From Erpetoichthys calabaricus (Eukaryota; Chordata; Cladistia; Polypteriformes; Polypteridae): DNA of 64,000 nucleotides. The position numbers were made by a program, and so were the translations under genes. The notes beneath the pieces are model-generated. The model did not search any database. It saw nothing but the letters and a program-made list of their open reading frames with translations, and was not told the origin of the DNA. The stretch covers positions 60,959,110 through 61,023,109 of the forward strand of contig NC_041401.2 of NCBI RefSeq assembly GCF_900747795.2. Reading direction: 5' to 3'. Positions 33,205-64,000 of the stretch are shown one piece after another; position 1 is the first letter of the stretch; each line of letters starts with the position of its first letter.

Positions 33205-33460
33205 CTTTTTAGGCTTGTGTATGGTGGTACAGTGGTTAGCACTGCTGTCTTTTGCCTAAATCTCACCCTGACCTCTGTCTCTGTGAGGTTTACTGTAGCT
33301 AATTACCTCCATGGGTTTTTCTTTAGGTACCTCATTTTACCTCCTAAAGCCAAAGGTGCACAGGCTGGATTACCTTATCAAAATTAGTTTGTGCACGTGA
33401 ATGTGGGTTTTCCGGAACCACAAACTGGTTGATGGTAGACCAGATCAAACTTCATTGGTT
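33205..33460 (+). repeat. Old V-SINE copy, degraded
   Basis: The head is GTATGGTGGTACAGTGGTTA then GCACTGCTGTC. The later text is only weakly similar to the family. Confidence 0.5.
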
Positions 33461-33950
33461 ACTGTTTTTCTCCCTGCTATAAACTTTCTACCCATTCATA
33501 AACTTTGTGTTGAGTCATGCTGTTTTCACTTCAACACTGAGCCAACATCCTTCAGTGAATTTCAGCAGGTTTCACTCCCAATACCAAAAAAAAACCCACG
33601 ATGGTGTGTTGTTCAACAGTGGTGCAGTCCTGCAGTGAAGCGTCCATGTTCTGAATGTGTTTGAACTAACTTCTTAATTTTTGATTTATCCTTATATACA
33701 TCCACAAGTGTTACCTGGTAGGTAACCACCCATACAATTCAGGTCGGGACTCAGACTACGAATGCAATGAGTGTAATTACTCCGGAACTACAGGCTGTCA
33801 AATAAATGAACCACACGCTGTGGCACAGCATAAAGGGACTCCGAGGGGAGCAGTAGAGTGTGTACGCCTGATGAGCCCAAATGAGGGCGAAACACGTGTC
33901 GCATACTCTTTGCATTACTTGACAGTAAACTATGCAACATACAGTATACA

Positions 33951-34001
<51 letters not shown>

Positions 34002-34057
34002 GTGTGTATATATATGTATATAATATACTGTGTGCGTATATACTGTATATATATGTA
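33461..34057. other. Unassigned sequence and (TA)n microsatellite
   Basis: The segment 33850-33920 contains GGGCGAAACACGTGTCGC after CTGATGAGCC, similar in style to retroelement tails. A pure TA run occupies 33952-34000, with TG-interrupted continuation to 34055. Confidence 0.5.
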
Positions 34058-34825
34058 CAGTGCATCCGGAAAGTATTCACAGCGCATCACTTTTTCCACC
34101 TTTTGTTATGTTATAGCCTTATTCCAAAATGGATTAAATTCATTTTTTTCCTCAGAATTCTACACACAACACACCATAATGACAACGTGAAACAAGTTTA
34201 CTTGAGGTTTTTGCAAATTTATTAAAAATAAAAAAATTGAGAAAGCACATGTACATAAGTATTCACAGCCTTTGCCGTGAAGCTCGAAATTGAGCTTGGG
34301 TGCATCCTGTTTCCCCTGATCATCCTTGAGATGTTTCTGCAGCTTAATTGGAGTCCACCTGTGGTAAATTCATTTGACTAGACATGATTTGGAAAGGCAC
34401 ACACCTGTCTAAATAAGGTCCCACAGTTGACAGTTCATGTTGGAGCACAAACCAAGCATGAAGTCAAAGGAATTGTCTGTAGACCTCGTCCACATGCAAG
34501 CACTACACCTCAAATCAACTCCAGGCCTTTTATCTGCTTAATTGATAGTGACATAACGACGGACTTGCCCACACCTGCCCATGAAATAGCCTTTGAGTCA
34601 ATTGTCCAATTACTTTTGAGCTCCTGAAATGAAGGGATTGTGTTAAAAAAATGCTTTAGTTGCCTCACATTTTTATGCAATCGTTTTGTTCACCCCTCTG
34701 AATTAAAGCTGAAAGTCTGCACTTCAACTGCATCTGAGTTGTTTCATTTAAAATTCATTGTGGTAATGTACAGAACCAAAATTAGAAAAAAGTTGTCTCT
34801 GTCCAAATATTTATGGACCTAACTG
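34058..34825. mobile_element. Chimeric non-autonomous Tc1-like element with two unlike ends
   Basis: The left half (34058 to about 34487) is the 5' end of one Tc1 family (TACAGTGCATCCGGAAAGTA, then the 5'UTR to GTCTGTAGACCTC). The right half (about 34488-34825) is the 5' end of another family in reverse orientation, ending AATATTTATGGACCTAACTG before TA. No transposase core remains. Confidence 0.75.
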
Positions 34826-34829
34826 TATA

Positions 34830-35867
34830 CACTTACTGGCCACTTTATTAGGTTCGCCTTGCCTTCAGAGTGTCCATAATTGTTCATGTCATAGATTCAA
34901 GAAGGTGCTGGAAACATTCCTCAGGGATTTTGGTCCACATTGACATGATAGTATCATATAGTAGCTGCAGATTTGTTTGCTGCACATTCATGACGCAAAT
35001 CTCCTATTCCACCACATTCCAAAGATGTTCTACTGGATTGAGATCTGGTGACTGTGGAGGCCATTTGAGTACAGTGAACTCATTGTTATGTTCAAGAAAC
35101 AAGTTTGAGATGATTTGAGCTTTGTAACATAGCACATTATCCTGATGGAAGTAGTCATTAGAAGATGGGTAAAGGGATAGACATGGTCAGCAACAAGACT
35201 CAGGTAGGTTGTGGCATTTACACAATTCTCAGTTGGTACTAAGGGGTCCATAATATGCCAAGAAAATATCCCCCACACCATTACACTACCACCACCAGCC
35301 TTGATGCAAGGCAAGATGGAACCATGCTTTCATGTTGTTGATGCCGAATTCTGACCCTATCACCCGAATGTGGTAGCAGAAGTCAATACTTAACAGACCA
35401 GGCAACATTTTTTCAATCTTCTATTGTCCGATTTTGGTGAGTCTGTGCAAACTGCAGCCTGAGTTGTCTGTTCTTAGCTGATAGAAGTGGCAACCGGTGT
35501 GGTCTCCTGCTGCTGTAGCTCATCTGCTTCAAGGTTTGATGTGCTGTGCATTCAGATATGCTCTTCTGCATACTTCGGTTGTAACAAGTGGTTATTTGAG
35601 TTATTGTTGCCTTTCTATCAGCTCAAACCAGTCTGGCCAGTCTCCTCTGACCTCTGGCACCAACAAGGTATTCTCTCTCAGAGAACTGAACCTCTCACTG
35701 TATATTTTCCTCTTTTCAGACTATTCTCTGTAAACCCTAGAGATGGTCGTGTGTGAAAATCACAGTAGATTAGCAGTTTCTGAAATACTGTCTGGCACCA
35801 ACAACCATGCCACATTCAAAGTCATTTTAAATCACCTTCCCCACTCTGATAAAGTGTCCAGTGAGTG
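34830..35867 (-). mobile_element. Tc1-like transposon (CTGGCCACTTTATTAGG family)
   Basis: The left end is CACTTACTGGCCACTTTATT and the right end AAAGTGTCCAGTGAGTG. Minus-strand transposase text includes GGGSVMVWGIFSWHI and, further on, the HTH region, in several broken frames. Length is about 1.04 kb against about 1.25 kb for this family, with visible internal losses near both ends. Confidence 0.85.
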
Positions 35868-35873
35868 CATGAG

Positions 35874-37174
35874 CTAGATTCAGAAAGCATTCACATTCTT
35901 TTGCTTTTTTCATTTTGTTATGTTGCAATCTTATACTAAAATCATTTAAATTCATTTTTTCTTCATCAAGCAACACTCAATAGACCCAAATGACAAAGTG
36001 AAACAGGATCCTAAAATGTTTGCAAATTTATTAAAAATAAAAAAACTGAAATATCACATTAACACAAGTATCCAGACTATTTGCTATGACACTTGACATT
36101 TGGCTCTGGTGCATCTCATTCTATTGATCATCATTGAGATGTTTCCACACCTTGTTTGGAATTCTGTCGACTGGACATGATTAGGAAAGGCACACACTTG
36201 TCTATAGAAAGTCCCACATCTGTCAATGTGTATCACAACAACAAAAAAAAAAACTTAAGGTAGAAGGGATTGTCTGCAGAGCTTAGAGAAATGATGTGTT
36301 GAGGCACAGATCTGGGGAAGGCTACAAAAAAAAATCCTGCAGTATTGAAGGTTCCCAAGAGCACAATGATCTCGTTATTCTTAAATGGAAGATGTTTACA
36401 AGAGCTGGCTGCCCGGCCAAACTGAACTATTGTGGGAGAAGGGCCAAGGTAAGAGAGGTAATGAAGAACCTGATTGTCACTCAGGCTGAGCTACAGAAAA
36501 CCTGTGTGGAGATGATAGATATTTCCAAAGGAACAATCATTACTGCAAGACTCCAATAATCCAGGCTTTAATGACCAGACAGAAGCCTCTCCTCTGTAAA
36601 AGACACATGGAGTTTGCAAAAGTTTGTCAGACTGTGAGAATTAAAAGTCTCTACTGTGATGTAACTAAAGATTAGCATCATGTCTGGAGGCAGCAGGGCA
36701 CCATTCATCCCCTGTGGAATACCATTCCATTGGTGAAGCATGGTGGTGACAGTTTCATGATGTTGGGTTGTTTTTCAGTGGCATGAACTGGGAGACTAGT
36801 TAAGTTTGAGGGGAAGCTGAATGGAGCAAAGTAGAGGTATCCTTAATGAAAATATTCTAAAGAGCACTCTGGACCTCAGACCTGGGTGCTTCAACTAAGT
36901 ACCGAGTACAGGGTCTGAATACTGTACATGTGTCAATGTGATATTTCAGGTTTTTATTTTTAATAAATTTGAAAAGAAACTGAAATTCACTCTAGCTCCA
37001 CATGCGCAAAGCATACAATTATTCCACTTAAATCTTTTATTGAGCTTTGTCATTCTGGAGTATTAAGTGATTCTTGATGTGGGGAAAAATAGAATTTAAA
37101 AGATTTTAGCACAAGGTTCGAACATCACAAAATGTAACAAAGTGAAGGCATCTGAATTCATTCCAAACTCATTG
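35874..37174 (+). mobile_element. Tc1-like transposon relic (GATTCAGAAAG family)
   Basis: The left end is TAGATTCAGAAAGCATTCAC. The right end contains AAAGTGAAGGCATCTGAATT. In between lies plus-strand transposase text such as LQKTCVEMIDISKGTII and MSGGSRAPFIP, with many stops. The final part has decayed. Confidence 0.75.
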
Positions 37175-37499
37175 TAATACATGCCAAGACGTTTCAAGCG
37201 TCATGCAAAAGTAAATGAGCAGAGATGTAAAAAGAATGTGCCTTCACCTTTACTGCTTTAATAACTTGTTTGTGATCCACAGATATTTTATATGTGTACT
37301 ATATATTTCCACTCTAAAAATGAAAAGATAGAGTTTTATAAGATCCTCCATCATCTCTTGTTTATGTTACATCTACAATTCAGTAAATACAGACAAAAAT
37401 TAATAATGTGCTACCACATCCAGCTTGCCAATGCAATTTGATGTCATAAAACTTTTGCTACAGTACCTACTCACTTTATAATTAGGTCATCCTTGTTTG

Positions 37500-37690
37500 C
37501 AACTTCAATGGGGACAGCTAAATGGCAGTCCATGACACCCTCAGACTGTCCAGATTAATCTAACTTATGAGGGGGCACAGGGTGAACGTGCAGACTCCAC
37601 ACAGACAGTGACCAGATCTAGCTTTAGACCTACTGGAGCTGCATGGCACTCAATGATAACCACAATGCCACCACAACACCCCCTTTTTGT
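37500..37690 (-). repeat. Old V-SINE fragment
   Basis: It contains GGTGAACGTGCAGACTCCAC, the reverse of the GGAGTTTGCATGTTCTCCC core, and ends AATGCCACCACAACACCCCC, a decayed reverse head. Confidence 0.5.
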
Positions 37691-38040
37691 ATTGGACTTT
37701 ATCTTTTTTGCTTTGAAGCATAAAAGATCTGATGTAAAATGAAGAATAATTGAACAAAGGAGAGTAGCTGACCTACCATAAAAAAGGTTGCGAACAATAA
37801 CTCAGACTGACAACAAAAATCATTTACTAGCACAGTTACATTGGTATCATTTGCAGTGCTTTACACTAGACAACTTAATTTGCAAAACACTGTCAGAATA
37901 AGAAAATGGACCCAAAATCTGTCAGAGGAGACTTTTCACATCAATAAATATCAAAGTGGGGTGGACACAGTGAGCAGTAGCAGTTAAGTCCTTGGAGAGG
38001 GCCATGGAACTGCAACATTTTCAGGTCATGCTGTCAGCCT
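37691..38040. other. tlcd1 downstream flank, no recognised feature
   Basis: AT-rich sequence without a repeat or gene that I can name. Confidence 0.5.
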
Positions 38041-38062
38041 TCATCATTTAACTGTCTTCTAG

Positions 38063-38068
38063 TTTATT
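38063..38068 (-). terminator. tlcd1: candidate tlcd1 polyadenylation signal
   Basis: AATAAA on the minus strand lies about 200 nt after the tlcd1 stop and is the first such hexamer I noticed downstream. Alternative signals further on cannot be excluded. Confidence 0.45.
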
Positions 38069-38270
38069 AATGGAGGACACAAGAACAGTCTCATTTCAAA
38101 GAGAACAAGTCCATGTCCATTCCTCTGTGTGCAGCTTTTCAGTCCAAGTGCTGTCACAAGCTGACTGCCGGCTGAGTTGGAGGGTCCACCCCCAACACTC
38201 TGCAGAACAGCATGGTCATTCCATCGTGAAATGTTTCTTAACTTCTTTAGTGAAAAGTCCAAAGTTAGCC

Positions 38271-62069
<23,799 letters not shown>

Positions 62070-62400
62070 CTTGCCTTCGCTGCCCCTCTCACACGCTCGG
62101 GCAGACTCCTGTAGAAGTATGAGCACACGGTTCCTCAGTCTCCTCTGACTCTTCAGGCTTGCAGCTCTCGAATTTCCCACTTCCTGGCCTTTTACAGTAG
62201 GCTGAAAATATTACAGTCCATCCCACTCCTTTCTGGTTGGAGGGGGGGAAGAAGGGTGGAGGAGAAATAGTCGTTGTTCTCGATGACAAGGAATGCAAGC
62301 CATTCACTACTACTTCTTCACAAAGGCGGTTGTGAGAGCGCCAGGGCTGCTCTTGCTCACACACACACATGGCAGCGCCATCTCGGAGTCATATTTTTTA
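62070..62400 (-). promoter_or_regulatory. tlcd1: tlcd1 upstream region, probable 5'UTR and promoter
   Basis: This stretch is GC-richer than its surroundings and has several CpGs. It has no recognisable repeat and lies directly before the tlcd1 start codon. No TATA box is evident. The promoter role is inferred from position only. Confidence 0.4.
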
Positions 62401-63500
62401 ACTTAACTGACTGCAAGGTGTAAGAGTCTTGAGCAGCAGATCGTTTGGGTTAAAAGAAAAAAAAAATAAGTGATTGACTTTTTTCTGATTGAATGTAAAG
62501 GATATATCCTATGTAATTTGTGGAGCACCATACAGATTCTGCCTAGTCTTGACAGCACAGTGTGGTCCATTGGATTGAGAGTATTGCACTGTTCTGTGTG
62601 TCACCTTATACACTCCGTGTACTCCCTCCATAGAAAGGATGCACAAGAATTACACATCTTCCTGTCCTCTTTGTTATCACATGAAAAGCTAGAGGTGGCC
62701 CTTTAGTTCAGTTGAGCAACATGTTGATGTTTGCTTTAAGACCAATTGATTTGATTTTTAAAGCATTTATAAACCACACTTTTCTTGTAATGGCTGTCCT
62801 AAGGAACTGTAGAAGGAAAACAAAGAGTGTAAAATACTTTCTTCACAAGAGTACAGCAAGTAAAGTGGTGGGGTTGAATTGACTTTTCCCTTTGAACTCT
62901 TATTTCCATCTTCTTGTGTGAGCATGAAGAACCTCACCATGAAGGGGCCTGAGAACTCTGTATAGCTCACAGCATAGACTCTCCTTATCATAAGAAGGAA
63001 CTACAAGAGCGGGAGACAGCACATATCCTTGAAGGACAACTAGAAGCAGAGAGGCCCTAGACCTTCTCAAAAAGATGATGTAGGTAAGATACGCTCCCCA
63101 GCAGGGATTCAGAACTGTGGAGGACTTCAATTAACTTTTTTAATCCAAAGAGACAAGAATACCTCCTGATAGGCTTCTCTAGTAATTTTTGAAGGGAAAC
63201 CATTTGTCTCTAGACAATAATAGGGTCAGTGTGCGAGGTATTATAGATAAAATTCAGAGCTTCATGTCTTGTGTTACTGAGCCCTCCTAGCAGACATAAT
63301 CTTTAGAGACAGATGATGGTAATGGATGGGATTACTGGACTCTGCATAAATGTCTTGTGTCTCACTTGCACCCTGGTCATTAATTTTATTTCATTTTTGA
63401 GTCTTATATCTTGTATTAAATGACTAGCATGTGTATCTGGGATTTCAAACTGTAACCTCCTATCCTTCAATATCGTTCCACCAACCAGTCTTTATTTTAT
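62401..63500. other. Upstream of tlcd1, no confirmed gene
   Basis: In mammals NEK8 lies on this side of TLCD1, but no NEK8-like start (MEKYERIRV) is seen. 62900-63130 (minus) has text faintly like a LINE reverse transcriptase (VVLQGYVLSPAL), too weak to call. Confidence 0.4.
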
Positions 63501-63509
63501 ATAGCTCCC

Positions 63510-64000
63510 TATGTATCAAAGTTTGAGGAGTGTCTGATGGGAAGTGAGCCTAACTGGAAAGTAAGTGGCGAAGCTTAATACCGTTTTAGGATTTTTCAAA
63601 ATAGCCTCCCTGAGAGTGAACACACTTCTCCCACTGGAGTTCCAACCTCTGAATACCCTCAGAAATACAAGAAAACTCCACTGTACCACCTCATCAATGC
63701 CAGCATCATCTGTGACAAAATAGCAAGCATGCAGGTGTTTCTTCATCTCATGGAAGAGAAAGAAGGTGTAAGGCAGAAGGTACTAAAAGTTAATAAGGAG
63801 GGTAGGGGAGTTGTTTGAAGCTGCATTCCTGCAATGTTTTTACTGTCACATGTACTCTGTGTGGTGGAGCACTATCATGACAACAGAGGACACATTTTCT
63901 GGATGTTTTTCAGCAGTGGCATCCTTCTGCATGAAAAGGTGGCAGAGGTTACAGATAAGGTCTGGTCTACCTAACAAAAAGTGTAATATACTCAAAGTTA
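63510..64000 (-). mobile_element. Mariner-like transposase relic, runs off the window
   Basis: Minus-strand text has SAPPHRVHVTVKTL near 63870 (catalytic Asp region, HxxxxPH), MKKHLHACYFVTDDAGIDEV at about 63746, and in another frame GIQRLELQWEKCVHSQGGYF then EKS and a stop near 63578. This is the usual mariner C-terminus. Frame changes make it dead. The 5' part lies outside the window. Confidence 0.75.

Noticed and set aside
62767-63130. LINE reverse transcriptase on the minus strand
   Set aside because: VVLQGYVLSPAL is suggestive, but no other RT motif follows in order. It is too weak to annotate.

Overview
The window is vertebrate nuclear DNA, most likely from a ray-finned fish with a large, AT-rich, repeat-dense genome. 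It carries tRNA-derived SINEs of the V-SINE (Mermaid/DANA) type, many fish-type Tc1 transposons, Helitrons, hAT, PIF/Harbinger and Tigger-like elements, and CR1-, L2- and L1-like LINEs. The mix and the long introns would fit a polypterid (bichir/reedfish), but that is an inference. There is no prokaryotic or organellar signal.

Two host genes can be supported. RPL23A (ribosomal protein uL23) lies on the plus strand. Its five coding exons at 18574-28249 join in frame to 155 codons plus stop, and a 5'TOP-like start and a poly(A) signal are visible. TLCD1 (TLC-domain membrane protein) lies on the minus strand. Its four coding exons at 62069-38271 join in frame to 256 codons plus stop. The genes converge, with about 10 kb of repeats between their 3' ends. 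RPL23A and TLCD1 are also neighbours in human (17q11.2), so this is an old syntenic pair. I did not find the next mammalian neighbours (RAB34, NEK8).

Layout. 1-1330: Tc1 relic split by a hAT MITE. 1338-1900: Helitron piece. 3443-4708: hAT element with a perfect 8-bp target duplication. 6746-7653: Helitron deletion derivative with helicase motifs. 7840-8440: GC-rich, promoter-like (LTR-like) repeat. 8880-9510: unclassified repeat with a second copy at 56290-56695. 10-16 kb: SINEs and retroelement tails. 16.2-18.5 kb: RPL23A upstream region. 18.5-28.3 kb: RPL23A, whose intron 2 holds a Tc1 element with a Helitron nested inside, and a Harbinger relic. 28.3-38 kb: Tc1, CR1 tail, L1, Helitron, then a cluster of Tc1 ends. 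38-62 kb: TLCD1, with introns filled by a Harbinger, a Tigger-like element, Tc1 copies, an L2-like, a CR1-like and another LINE, SINEs, and a 5S-rRNA-derived SINE. 62-64 kb: TLCD1 upstream region and a mariner relic cut by the window edge.

The two host genes have unrelated jobs: protein synthesis and membrane lipid composition. Everything else is mobile-element sediment. I found no new multi-gene system. The most informative parts are nested insertions that fix element boundaries exactly, a Helitron family with a repeated THAEQVR motif, and a Tigger-like element that resembles mammalian copies as I remember them.
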